40,953 bases of DNA, taken from the IMG/VR virus record IMGVR_UViG_3300025771_000063, positions 1 to 40,953 of that record; one strand, given 5' to 3'. The notes under the pieces were generated by a model, which saw only the letters and a list, made by a program, of their open reading frames with translations, was not told the DNA's origin and made no database searches. Made by a program: the position numbers and the translations under genes. Position 1 is the first letter of the stretch; each line of letters begins with the position of its first letter. The DNA is from a virus. Shown here one piece after another: positions 32,982-40,740 of the stretch.

Positions 32982-33221
32982 TTAATATTTAAAGATATCT
33001 TCTACAGACTTGTATTTGGATATTTTTTCTGTTTCTATCATCTCTATGTCTGCTATAACAGCCTCAATGTTTTCTTTCCAATAATTTAAAAACTTATTCA
33101 CTCTTGGGTATTTTGGTTTTATATCCATTGTTTGCCACATAAACTCTTGTATTAAATCTCTATGATCAGGCATATAGTAAAATACATGAAGTGAAACTAA
33201 TACTTTATTTCGTACAAACAT
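32982..33221 (-). CDS. Small conserved phage protein between PAAR and gp25 genes
   Basis: This 79-residue protein begins MFVRNKVLVSLHVFYYMPDH and has a helical middle (RVNKFLNYWKENIEAVIADI). No domain is recognised. It has basic and aromatic residues in the first half and an acidic helix after. It lies in the baseplate operon, in the slot where marine T4-like phages carry a small conserved protein. It could be an assembly factor or minor baseplate part; I have no evidence for either. Confidence 0.7.
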   Translation of the reverse strand: MFVRNKVLVSLHVFYYMPDHRDLIQEFMWQTMDIKPKYPRVNKFLNYWKENIEAVIADIEMIETEKISKYKSVEDIFKY

Positions 33222-33241
33222 TAGAATTCCTATTCTAGATT

Positions 33242-33706
33242 TTAGGGATAATTAGCCGGATCAGATGGGCCTGCTTGATCAAGTCCATAAGTTTCTATCT
33301 GTGTTGTATCTTCAAAATCTACTTCAACAGCAACTAAGTCTATACCATGAACTCCTATAGTTGTTGTTATTGTAGTTACAGTATTTCCTACAGAGACCGT
33401 ACCAGATCCTCCTCCATTTGCAAATATATTAGTTGATCCCGTTTGTGCTTTATTTGGAATCCATGATGAATGTCCAGCAGTAGCATCACCTTGTCTATGC
33501 CATTTTATATTATTTACAAACACGTTTGGTGATCCTGCTAAAGCAGGATCTGTACAATAAGTCTTATCTCCTATTCTAACAGCCTTTTCGTTATTAGCAT
33601 AAGTGTCTGGCGAACCAGTAGCATATCTAGTTTGATGAAAAGGATTTGGTGAAAAACTTAAATGTCCAATATGTCTATCCAGATTTGTTCGAACTACACC
33701 GGGCAT
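33242..33706 (-). CDS. PAAR-like tail-spike tip protein
   Basis: This 154-residue protein shows PAAR-type features: an N-terminal RHIGHLSFSPNPFHQT stretch and repeated G-S-P-x-(T/V)-(Y/F)-(A/V)-N-N elements (TGSPDTYANN, AGSPNVFVNN, TGSTNIFANG) with His and Cys residues that may bind a metal. PAAR proteins cap the gp5 beta-helix needle and sharpen it for piercing the outer membrane (gp5.4 in T4). The C-terminal 45 residues are an acidic extension ending in SDPANYP. It lies two genes after gp5, as expected for the needle tip. Confidence 0.85.
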   Translation of the reverse strand: MPGVVRTNLDRHIGHLSFSPNPFHQTRYATGSPDTYANNEKAVRIGDKTYCTDPALAGSPNVFVNNIKWHRQGDATAGHSSWIPNKAQTGSTNIFANGGGSGTVSVGNTVTTITTTIGVHGIDLVAVEVDFEDTTQIETYGLDQAGPSDPANYP

Positions 33707-33707
33707 G

Positions 33708-34292
33708 TTATTCTCCTTCTAAATCATCATCTTCGCCGAATAAATCAGCTAAACCTGCTTCTAGATCTATCTTTGCACCAGCCAAAACAGTTTCTATCTT
33801 AGGTAATTCGGGAGGTTCAGGTAGTTTTAATACGGGCAAGGTTGGTGGTACAGGTATTATACCTTTCTTTACTATCTCGCCAGTTATTAATTTTTCTACA
33901 TTGGGTACTAATGAACACACATTATCAAGATTTATTTTTCCTGATAAAATGTCTGTTGCTAATCCCTGTATATCTACTCCAGGAATGTCACCATATGTTT
34001 TAATAATATTTGTAATTTGGGATGCAAATGCTGCTGGATTATTTGCCAATGCTATTAAAGCAGTCATGTCTGATATCAGACTAGCAGCAGGTAACAGACT
34101 AGTTGGTAATGGTAGAGATGATAGAATACTATTTGCTATAGTATTTAATTGTGTATTTGTTAAAATTTTTAATGCATTAATATTGGTCGCCAAAGCACCC
34201 GCGCCAGTATTAATAAGACCTTTTACCTGTGTTACAAGTCCCCCTGTCAAGGATTTTACCAGATTTGATCCTAAATCTATACCGCAAGACAT
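33708..34292 (-). CDS. Unknown protein of the baseplate hub operon
   Basis: This 194-residue protein (start MSCGIDLGSNLVKSLTGGLV) is helical and Ala/Leu/Ile-rich through about 145. A proline-rich stretch VPPTLPVLKLPEPPELP follows, then an acidic tail (LFGEDDDLEGE). It has no long membrane segment. Its start follows gp5 by 10 bases and its stop precedes the PAAR gene by one base, so it is made with the needle proteins. Relatives occur at this place in marine T4-like phages without known function. A hub-internal protein, chaperone or tape-measure-related role are all possible. Confidence 0.72.
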   Translation of the reverse strand: MSCGIDLGSNLVKSLTGGLVTQVKGLINTGAGALATNINALKILTNTQLNTIANSILSSLPLPTSLLPAASLISDMTALIALANNPAAFASQITNIIKTYGDIPGVDIQGLATDILSGKINLDNVCSLVPNVEKLITGEIVKKGIIPVPPTLPVLKLPEPPELPKIETVLAGAKIDLEAGLADLFGEDDDLEGE

Positions 34293-34302
34293 AATTTACT
34301 CC

Positions 34303-35703
34303 TTATACCGCTGGCGTTTTAGGGACTGGGTTAAGATTAATTACTTTACTATCATCAGTTAGTCCTGAAATTATAGATAGATCACCCGCTGTAGTATCAA
34401 TAGCCATTTCTTTTTCTGAATGGATTTTTACTTTCTCACTTGCCGCTATATCAATACTATCGAGTGTGGCTATATTCATCTGACCAATACTAATAAGACT
34501 GTGACTACCACGTATTAATTGATAAGAATCTTCCATTATCTGTATATTACTATTCTCTGTTACTTTCTGTGTATAGTTTTTCTGAATAGTTTCATCGTGA
34601 TTTCCTTGAATAAGTTCAGTTCTATCTTTAGCAACCCGCTCTTCTTTTTTACCTTCAATGTTTGTCTGTTGGTCTGTAAATACTTCTTTAATATCACTTC
34701 CCTGTATCTTAGTAATACGATCACCACGAACGGTAACAAATTGGTCACCGCTAACTTCTGTATAGTGATTTCCTTGCACTTTTAATTTACAATCACCAAC
34801 GATTGTAACAGTCATAGAACCTTGTATAAAGACCTTTTTATTTTTTACAACAATTTCATAATCATCTCCTACAACTTTAGTAGACCTTGTACCGTCGTGT
34901 TGTGTTTCTACAAAGGTACCAGTTTTATGAAAAGAATGAATTCTTTCAGCGCCGGGAGTATCATCTACCTCAGTAACATGTCCAGATTCTGAAATATGTA
35001 CATGATTCAAAGGATAGACTGATCTTTTCTTTGTAGAATATTCTTTTGGTGTCTCTCCACCATAACGAGGATTAGGTTCACTCCATTTTGGAAAATCTGC
35101 GGGATAATCTACACCGCCTTTATTTTCAATAGAATTTACTTCTGGTGCTACGGCCTCGTGGACATCATTTACTTTATTCAGAATTTTAGTTTCATAATGT
35201 GTATCACGAGTAGGTCTATCTTTTAATTCAGTTATAAGACCAACATCTTCCGCACTCTTATTAGATAGATTAGATTCTTTTTCACCTCTAGCTGCACGAG
35301 GAATATCCGGTTCTTTTAGAAGATCTGGATATAAACCATTGGGCGAATTAAATCCTTTTTCTTTATTTGATAATTCTGTGGGTATACCAGCAAGTGAACC
35401 TAAGACCATGGGTTTCTGTGCATCTTCGCCATCCATAAAGAAACCAAAAACCCAAGAGCCTTCTACAAGACCAGTTGGTGATCTTCCTATTCCACTAGTA
35501 GCAGCAGAAGTGACTGGTTGAACACATTGAGCCCAAGGTAATGCTTCAGTTGGAATTTTCTTCTTATCGTCTGTATGCCAAGTATAACATCTGACACGGA
35601 CACGCCCAAGTTTTAATGGATCTTTTCGATCTTCGACAACACCAAAAAACCATATAAGATCCATACCAAAATAACTATTTTTAACTTTATCTGAGACAGC
35701 CAT
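34303..35703 (-). CDS. 5: Baseplate central spike protein (gp5-like, lysozyme-less)
   Basis: This 466-residue protein has an N-terminal OB-fold (about 14-105: FFGVVEDRKDPLKLGRVRVR, then LPWAQCVQPVTS and EGSWVFGFFMDG). A long charged linker (about 105-260) follows, then a VgrG/gp5-type triple beta-helix of octapeptide-like repeats (from about 275: VFIQGSMTVTIVGDCKLKVQ, GNHYTEVSGDQFVTVRGD). T4 gp5 (575 aa) carries a lysozyme between these parts; here no E..R or T4-lysozyme motif is visible in the linker. It should form the membrane-piercing needle below the hub and carry the PAAR tip. Lack of lysozyme implies that cell-wall cutting is done by another protein or by force. Confidence 0.92.
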   Translation of the reverse strand: MAVSDKVKNSYFGMDLIWFFGVVEDRKDPLKLGRVRVRCYTWHTDDKKKIPTEALPWAQCVQPVTSAATSGIGRSPTGLVEGSWVFGFFMDGEDAQKPMVLGSLAGIPTELSNKEKGFNSPNGLYPDLLKEPDIPRAARGEKESNLSNKSAEDVGLITELKDRPTRDTHYETKILNKVNDVHEAVAPEVNSIENKGGVDYPADFPKWSEPNPRYGGETPKEYSTKKRSVYPLNHVHISESGHVTEVDDTPGAERIHSFHKTGTFVETQHDGTRSTKVVGDDYEIVVKNKKVFIQGSMTVTIVGDCKLKVQGNHYTEVSGDQFVTVRGDRITKIQGSDIKEVFTDQQTNIEGKKEERVAKDRTELIQGNHDETIQKNYTQKVTENSNIQIMEDSYQLIRGSHSLISIGQMNIATLDSIDIAASEKVKIHSEKEMAIDTTAGDLSIISGLTDDSKVINLNPVPKTPAV

Positions 35704-35714
35704 AATAATATTCC

Positions 35715-37133
35715 TTATTTGTATCTACCGGAGTATTTTTTATTCACATCAACAAAATAACTATCTTTAGCTAATGTTAGATATGTAAAATATCTACCCT
35801 CATTGCCAATAAAGTTATGAGTTAGAGAAGTGATTAGAAATTTATTATTTTTCTTATTTCCAAATAAATGTGAATACGGATTCATTTTATCTTCTTCTAA
35901 ACTAGAAGAAATTGGAATATTTACATTTACTGTTTTACCACAAAGTAGATTGCTATTTCCTGGAACTGCTATTGTCAATGTAGTATTATCTAAAAGATTA
36001 AATTTCATTGCTTTTCGACCATAAGATTTGTAAGCGGTATCAGCATGAAAAATAAACCTGTCATTTTTTTCTGTTATTCTATTTTTAATATATTCAATTT
36101 CTTGATATGTATCGTTGAACAATCTTGCTACATGATATTGTTTGTTTGATTGACCTGTATCTTCTTTGAAAATGGATTCATCTATAATGATATTATTTCT
36201 GTCTAGAGTCTTGAATTTATCTTTACTTTTTTGAATATTCAGATAGTTATTAACTATCGACTTAAATCTTTTTGTTATAGGATCAATTACATCAATTCGA
36301 TTACCAAATTTACCACCACTAGACCCTCTAATTACATCATTACCTCCTGTATATTCAAACTGACTTATAGTTTCATATCTGGTATTATTATCTACTTTAT
36401 TTAAAGTTCTTTCTTCGATACCATGGTCACCCATTATAAAAGTTTCTACAACGTCTTGTTCTAAGAGATAGCTTATAGGTGTGAAAACAAATTCGTCTCT
36501 ATCTTCATAAAAGACAAAATCCGAATCAGGATATTCTGTTGACCTAGAGTTATCAACACATCTCTGAATAAAATCAAAAGGTCTTTCACCATTTACTGTA
36601 ATTGATTGCAATCCATCAGTACTATCTGCTGATAGTGTTTTTTTAAATTTAGGATAATCTATTAATCTAACACCTCTAAATTTTATATTCGATTTTAGAA
36701 CATAAGAATCAAAGATATTTTTAACGATTTCTGAATAAGTCTTGCCTACAAAATTAATGTCTATATTTGTTAAGCTATCAATCATACCTTCAATAGATAT
36801 TAAACCAAGCGTATAATGTTCTAATTTATCATCAACTTTAGTTCTATTATAAACAGAATAAACAAAAAACGTTTTCGTTACAAAAATGTTTCCAGATTCA
36901 GGAGATCTAAAACGAATCGTAAATAATTCATCTCCAATAATAGGTAACTTATCTATTAGACCAAGACCATCCATTATAGAAACACTACCATTCATACAAT
37001 AAGAAAATATATTTTCTTGTATAACTAAATCTGTGATACTATAACGAACATCTATAGATGTTCCGTTTGAACCTAATAGACTAGCCAATTCTATTTCAAT
37101 ATTTTCATTTAAAAATTCTGGTTGTGCCGCCAT
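35715..37133 (-). CDS. 27: Baseplate hub protein (gp27-like)
   Basis: This 472-residue protein shows the hub pattern: N-terminal domain VRYSITDLVIQENIF, GDELFTIRFRSPESGN, KTFFVYSVYNRTKVD, and LISIEGMIDSLTNIDINFVG, then VGKTYSEIVKNIFDSYVLKS. The C-terminal strands are FLITSLTHNFIGNEGRYFTY, as in T4 gp27 (391 aa), where a similar sequence places the tube-like domain. It forms a trimer linking the tail tube to the gp5 spike. Direct succession gp53, this gene, gp5 supports the assignment. It shares one base with gp53. The N-terminal EYPDSDFVFYEDRDEFVFTP region is a typical feature. Confidence 0.85.
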   Translation of the reverse strand: MAAQPEFLNENIEIELASLLGSNGTSIDVRYSITDLVIQENIFSYCMNGSVSIMDGLGLIDKLPIIGDELFTIRFRSPESGNIFVTKTFFVYSVYNRTKVDDKLEHYTLGLISIEGMIDSLTNIDINFVGKTYSEIVKNIFDSYVLKSNIKFRGVRLIDYPKFKKTLSADSTDGLQSITVNGERPFDFIQRCVDNSRSTEYPDSDFVFYEDRDEFVFTPISYLLEQDVVETFIMGDHGIEERTLNKVDNNTRYETISQFEYTGGNDVIRGSSGGKFGNRIDVIDPITKRFKSIVNNYLNIQKSKDKFKTLDRNNIIIDESIFKEDTGQSNKQYHVARLFNDTYQEIEYIKNRITEKNDRFIFHADTAYKSYGRKAMKFNLLDNTTLTIAVPGNSNLLCGKTVNVNIPISSSLEEDKMNPYSHLFGNKKNNKFLITSLTHNFIGNEGRYFTYLTLAKDSYFVDVNKKYSGRYK

Positions 37134-37699
37134 TATCTAAAAACATCCGATAATTCTGAAAGTACGCTTCCTAAAGTATTTGTATCAACATAAATTATAT
37201 TTCTTTTATTATCATTTAATTCTACTTCATAATCATATTTACTAATAGATTCTTTAACTGTGGTAGATAAAGTATTATAAGTCGTTAAATCAACTTTCAA
37301 TGTTCTTTTTGGTATAATTGTTCCATCAAATAGAACCTTTTGTTGATTAAGTATCTTTCTATATTCATGAACTGTACTTTGAGCAGCAGGAACACTACCA
37401 TATCTACTTTCAATATAAGATATGAAATCTCTATATCCTAAAGGCCAGTCATAGATAGGATCATGCATATTATTAATAAGTAAAAGAAACCAACTCAAAT
37501 CAGATTGTCCATATAATTCAAACGCTACATTATCCGGTCTTTGCGCTTCTTGAACAGTATAAGTATAATAAAAACCACGATTCTTTTTTATCGTTTCTAC
37601 TATTTTATATCGTAACATGATATTTGTTACGATTTGAGATTTGTTTTTAAACTTCAAATCGTATGAGATTTTTGGAAAGTTATTAAAATAAAAAGACAT
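37133..37699 (-). CDS. 53: Baseplate wedge protein (gp53-like)
   Basis: This 188-residue protein is of the gp53 family (T4 196 aa), which joins wedges around the hub. The signature is VAFELYGQSDLSWFLLLINN, then MHDPIYDWPLGYRDFISYIE, which corresponds to the YGNPQLYWVLLMCNDNYDPY region in T4. The C-terminal part is helical with a Tyr/Asn-rich end. It lies between gp48 and the gp27-like hub. Confidence 0.93.
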   Translation of the reverse strand: MSFYFNNFPKISYDLKFKNKSQIVTNIMLRYKIVETIKKNRGFYYTYTVQEAQRPDNVAFELYGQSDLSWFLLLINNMHDPIYDWPLGYRDFISYIESRYGSVPAAQSTVHEYRKILNQQKVLFDGTIIPKRTLKVDLTTYNTLSTTVKESISKYDYEVELNDNKRNIIYVDTNTLGSVLSELSDVFR

Positions 37700-37711
37700 T
37701 TAAATGTTCCA

Positions 37712-38683
37712 TTAATTCGGGCCCGTATCAGAAGAGAATGATAAAGTAGGTTCGGCGGGTCGTATTGAAAATTCGAGCTCTTCTGGAGATTTAATATACC
37801 CACCACCGAGGGCCTTAGCTATACCATAATTTTCGTCGTTAGACACACGAACAACCGTTTCTAAGAATGAAGCGTTTAGTGTAACTTCTACAGGAGCGTT
37901 TGTTGGATAATGATATTGTGCCCCTTTACCATGAAAATTAACATCAAAACTTGTCAAAACAGAAGTCTTAATATCAAAAAGATACTTATTATCAGATAAA
38001 GTGATACCAAATTGTTTAGGATAATCATAAAAATGTTTCAATTTATTTACTCCTGGTAACATAGCATTCCTAAACGCGCTAATAATACTTCTTAATATAT
38101 CACTTTCTTTTTCATTCTTTGGAACTATATTCCAAGAAAAGTTGTGTGTTTTAAAGTTTACACCTTCAAATGCAGCGGCTAGATATGGATTTCTAGCTAT
38201 ACCAGCACCAATAGTAATTCCTTGTACTGCTTGTCCTAAACCAGCACCCAATATAGCGCCGACCGGTCCAGCTGATGATGCAAGCAATCCTCCAGCACTC
38301 GCTGTTAATTCAGAACCATAATATAAGGCAAGATTACCAGCAACTTCTTTTAGACTTTCCGAATCTAAACTTAGTCCTTCATTTCCTAATACACTTTTAA
38401 GTCTATTAATAGCACCATCACGGTCTCCTTGCGCGGCTTGTTGAACCGCACCTATTAATTCTGGTGCCTTACTAGCAGCCGCCGCTCCTACTGGTCCAAG
38501 TGATTGACCATTCCAGGTCGTTTGCCAACTTGTACTTAGATTTTGCGGTAAAGGTAAGGTGACAGTACAATAAACTAACTTTTTATCAAAATCTTCTCTT
38601 TTGTATTTGTAACTTTTAGAAATACGAAACATCATAAATTGGTCGTACTCAGATACGTCTAATGGTAATCTAAGATCTGCCAT
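37712..38683 (-). CDS. 48: Baseplate tail-tube cap protein (gp48-like)
   Basis: This 323-residue protein has a central Ala/Gly-rich segment (about 120-165) and a conserved tail-tube-junction region: NPYLAAAFEGVNFKTHNFSW followed by KNEKESDILRSIISAFRNAM and LPGVNKLKHFYDYPKQFGIT. The C-terminal VSNDENYGIAKALGG strand region is typical. It resembles gp48 of marine T4-like phages, and the related gp54 is an alternative; T4 gp48 has 364 aa. gp48 and gp54 cap the hub and start tail-tube growth. A good Shine-Dalgarno (AAGGA) lies 9-10 bases before ATG 38683. It heads the baseplate operon from the late promoter at 38714-38721. Confidence 0.85.
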   Translation of the reverse strand: MADLRLPLDVSEYDQFMMFRISKSYKYKREDFDKKLVYCTVTLPLPQNLSTSWQTTWNGQSLGPVGAAAASKAPELIGAVQQAAQGDRDGAINRLKSVLGNEGLSLDSESLKEVAGNLALYYGSELTASAGGLLASSAGPVGAILGAGLGQAVQGITIGAGIARNPYLAAAFEGVNFKTHNFSWNIVPKNEKESDILRSIISAFRNAMLPGVNKLKHFYDYPKQFGITLSDNKYLFDIKTSVLTSFDVNFHGKGAQYHYPTNAPVEVTLNASFLETVVRVSNDENYGIAKALGGGYIKSPEELEFSIRPAEPTLSFSSDTGPN

Positions 38684-38690
38684 ATAAATA
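38683..38690 (+). promoter_or_regulatory. T4-type late promoter for gp4 (plus strand)
   Basis: TATAAATA on the plus strand, 30 nt upstream of the gp4 ATG at 38721. It overlaps the gp48 start codon region. It is the only full late element I found on the plus strand. Confidence 0.75.
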
Positions 38691-38713
38691 ATCCTTATTA
38701 TAACACTTTTTAT

Positions 38714-38721
38714 TATTTATA
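38714..38721 (-). promoter_or_regulatory. T4-type late promoter for gp48 (baseplate operon)
   Basis: TATAAATA on the minus strand, about 31 nt upstream of the gp48 ATG. It overlaps the gp4 start codon. With 38683-38690 it makes a compact back-to-back late promoter pair. Confidence 0.78.
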
Positions 38722-39161
38722 TGGCATATTCAGGAAAGTTTCAACCAAAAAACCCAAAGAAGTATAAAGGCAACCCATCGAATATAGTATACCGTTCAAG
38801 TTGGGAAGCAAGATGTATGTCTTATTTTGATAAAAATGAAAATGTAATTTGGTGGTCTTCAGAAGAAATAATAGTACCTTATCGAAGCCCTGTCGATGGT
38901 AAAGTTCATAGATACTATCCAGACTTTATTATTAAAGTAAAACAAAAAGATGGTGGTATTAAGACGATTATGATAGAGATAAAACCAGAGTATCAAAAAA
39001 AAGAACCAAAAGTTCAAAAAAGAAAAACAAAGAAATATATAAACGAAGTCTTTACCTATGCTGTAAATCAAGCAAAATGGAAAGCGGCGTCTAGTTTTTG
39101 TAAAGATAGACTCTGGGAGTTTTATGTGTTAACAGAAAAAGATTTGGATATAAACCAATGA
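38721..39161 (+). CDS. 4: Head completion nuclease-like protein (gp4-like)
   Basis: This 146-residue protein is of the gp4 (gp50/65) head completion family (T4 150 aa), which finishes the head after packaging and has a restriction-endonuclease-like (TnsA-like) core. Typical features are MAYSGKFQPKNPKKYKGNPS, NIVYRSSWEARCMSYFDKNE, then WWSSEEIIVPYRSPVDGKVH, RYYPDFI and IEIKPEYQ, so the conserved E, D and E-x-K residues are present. No Shine-Dalgarno is visible before the ATG. It starts the plus-strand cluster and overlaps the next gene by 4 bases. Confidence 0.95.
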   Translation: MAYSGKFQPKNPKKYKGNPSNIVYRSSWEARCMSYFDKNENVIWWSSEEIIVPYRSPVDGKVHRYYPDFIIKVKQKDGGIKTIMIEIKPEYQKKEPKVQKRKTKKYINEVFTYAVNQAKWKAASSFCKDRLWEFYVLTEKDLDINQ

Positions 39162-39433
39162 GTTTTTTTGTATACGCCATCGGACCAGAAAACGGTCCTG
39201 TAAAAATTGGTTTTACCAATAACTTAAAAAAAAGATTAAAAGCTATACAAACTGGTAATTCAGAAAAAATTGAAGTTTTTTATTCAGAACAATTTGATAG
39301 TAAAAAAGATATGATGGAAGCAGAACGTATATTACATCACACATTATCTCACAGAAGACTAAAAGGAGAATGGTTTGATATCTCTCCGGAAGACGCTAAA
39401 TTAGAATTAATTCATATGAAAATGAAATATTAG
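39158..39433 (+). CDS. GIY-YIG-like small protein (T5orf172/MUG113 type)
   Basis: This 91-residue protein shows a short GIY-YIG-type fold: VYAIGP at 5-10 (Y6), VKIGFT at 15-20, R26 in LKKRLKAIQ, and E56 in AERILHHTL, the residues expected for the nuclease centre. The end KGEWFDIS is typical of the T5orf172 family. It is translated with gp4 through an ATGA overlap. Such small proteins may nick or cut DNA, but whether this one is active or has another role is unknown. It contains no DNA-binding NUMOD module; such modules occur alone at 5763-5963. Confidence 0.85.
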   Translation: MSFFVYAIGPENGPVKIGFTNNLKKRLKAIQTGNSEKIEVFYSEQFDSKKDMMEAERILHHTLSHRRLKGEWFDISPEDAKLELIHMKMKY

Positions 39434-39441
39434 GAATCTCT

Positions 39442-39987
39442 ATGATTGTCTTTATACACGGTGCTAATGCTACATCAAAGTCCTGGTCATATATCCTATC
39501 AAAGATAGATGCGAATCACATTACTGTTGACTATGACAGTTCATTAGGATTCAGAAGAAATCTAATCTCAATACGAAGTCAGATTCCAACTGAAGAACCT
39601 ATACAGATTGTTGGTCATAGTCTTGGTGGTATCTATGGAATATATCTAACACAAACACATAATGTCACGAAAGGATTGACACTTGCTACTCCATATGCCG
39701 GTGTCGCCGTGGCAGACTTTATGAAGATGATTTTTCCTGGCTCTCATCTATTGAAGGATATCGGAAAGTATAGTCGATTCATAACAAAATCTAGAAACAT
39801 AAAAATAAAGGTACCATGGACTCAGATCATCACAACAAGAGGATCTTTACCATGGTACCTTGAAAGAAATGACGGTATCGTTCCTATCAGTTCTATGACT
39901 TGTAGAAACGATATAAACTATCTAGAACTACCCTATAACCATTATGAAATTCTTTATTCCGATGAAGTGGTAAATTTAATTACTTGA
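39442..39987 (+). CDS. Alpha/beta hydrolase (lipase/esterase-like)
   Basis: This 181-residue protein is a compact alpha/beta hydrolase. The oxyanion motif FIHGAN is at 4-9, the nucleophile elbow GHSLGG at 58-63 (S60), the acid in RNDGIVP (D144) and the base in NHYEIL (H167), so the triad appears complete. It resembles PGAP1/lipase-like enzymes acting on ester or thioester bonds. No signal peptide or membrane segment is seen, so it should act inside the cell unless released at lysis. It starts 9 bases after the GIY-YIG-like gene and converges with the repeat protein at 39980. Substrate unknown; a role in lipid or host-envelope attack is a guess. Confidence 0.88.
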   Translation: MIVFIHGANATSKSWSYILSKIDANHITVDYDSSLGFRRNLISIRSQIPTEEPIQIVGHSLGGIYGIYLTQTHNVTKGLTLATPYAGVAVADFMKMIFPGSHLLKDIGKYSRFITKSRNIKIKVPWTQIITTRGSLPWYLERNDGIVPISSMTCRNDINYLELPYNHYEILYSDEVVNLIT

Positions 39988-40738
39988 TAATCAATTCATC
40001 AGTCACCACAGCGTCACCAGACACCCTAGCGTTACCAGACACCCTAGCGTTACCAGACACCACAGCGTCATCAAACACCCAAGCGTTACCAGACACCCTA
40101 ACGTTACCAGACACCATAGCGTCACCATACACCCAAGCGTCATAAAACACCTTAGCGTTACCAGTCACCACAGCGTCACCAGACACCCTAGCGTTATCAG
40201 ACACCACAGCGTTACCAGACACCCAAGCGTTATCAAACACCTTAGCGTTACAAGTCACCACAGCGTCACCAGACACCCTAGCGTTATCAGACACCACAGC
40301 GTCACCAGACACCACGACGGCACCATACACCATAGCGTTACCAGACACCCTAGCGTAACCATACACCAAAGCGTTACAAGTCACCACAGCGTCACCAGTC
40401 ACCACAGCGTAATCAAACACCTGAGCGTCATAAAACACCTTAGCGTTACCAGTCACCACAGCTTTACCAGACACCACAGCGTCACCAGACACCACAGCGT
40501 TATCAAACACCACAGCGTTATCAAACACCAAAGCGTCACCAAACACCTTAGCGTTACCATACACCCTAGCGTTACCAGTCACCACAGCGTCACCAGACAC
40601 CACAGCGTTATCAAACACCATAGCTTCGCGTCCAACAAAAACGCTCTCAGAAACAGTGGCGGTATCAGCAACCCATCCACCACCATTAGAATGCTGGTGG
40701 GCGGAGACCGGACCGTTGCCAAAATCAAAAGTAGTCAT
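39980..40738 (-). CDS. Hexapeptide-repeat beta-helix protein
   Basis: I place the start at ATG 40738 (MTTFDFGNGPVSAHQHSNGG) because GGAGGGAG (40744-40751) precedes it by 5 bases; an upstream TTG at 40753 lies inside that signal and is unlikely. The 252 residues have an N-terminal motif around GGWVADTATVSE and then about 36 six-residue repeats, with small or hydrophobic residues at fixed places (V-[SFT]-[GD]-[ND]-A-[RVK]), the pattern of a left-handed parallel beta-helix. No acyltransferase extra domain is seen. It may be a virion spike or structural rod, or a host-surface protein; function unknown. It overlaps the hydrolase gene tail-to-tail by 8 bases and follows the partial upstream gene by 2 bases (TAACTATG). 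Confidence 0.82.
   Translation of the reverse strand: MTTFDFGNGPVSAHQHSNGGGWVADTATVSESVFVGREAMVFDNAVVSGDAVVTGNARVYGNAKVFGDALVFDNAVVFDNAVVSGDAVVSGKAVVTGNAKVFYDAQVFDYAVVTGDAVVTCNALVYGYARVSGNAMVYGAVVVSGDAVVSDNARVSGDAVVTCNAKVFDNAWVSGNAVVSDNARVSGDAVVTGNAKVFYDAWVYGDAMVSGNVRVSGNAWVFDDAVVSGNARVSGNARVSGDAVVTDELIIK
39995..40630 (-). repeat. 18-bp imperfect DNA repeats encoding hexapeptides
   Basis: Near-identical 18-bp units of the type ACCAGACACCCTAGCGTT recur along the region on the plus strand, coding six-residue repeats on the minus strand. The repetitiveness at DNA level, not only protein level, suggests recent expansion or slippage. Confidence 0.9.
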
Positions 40739-40740
40739 AG

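Larger units (their letters stand above)
38678..38726. repeat. 15-bp perfect inverted repeat spanning divergent starts
   Basis: TGCCATATAAATAAT (38678-38692) and ATTATTTATATGGCA (38712-38726) are exact reverse complements around a 19-base spacer. Each arm contains one late promoter element, and the start codon of the gene it does not serve. The palindrome arises partly because both genes start ATGGCA. Confidence 0.9.

Noticed and set aside
33646-34362. 238-residue open frame on the plus strand opposite the PAAR and hub-operon genes
   Set aside because: It is the antisense shadow of two well-supported genes and shows no domain.
39995-40630. Repeat array that could be mistaken for CRISPR
   Set aside because: The units are contiguous, 18 bp, imperfect and code a hexapeptide protein; there are no unique spacers and no cas genes.
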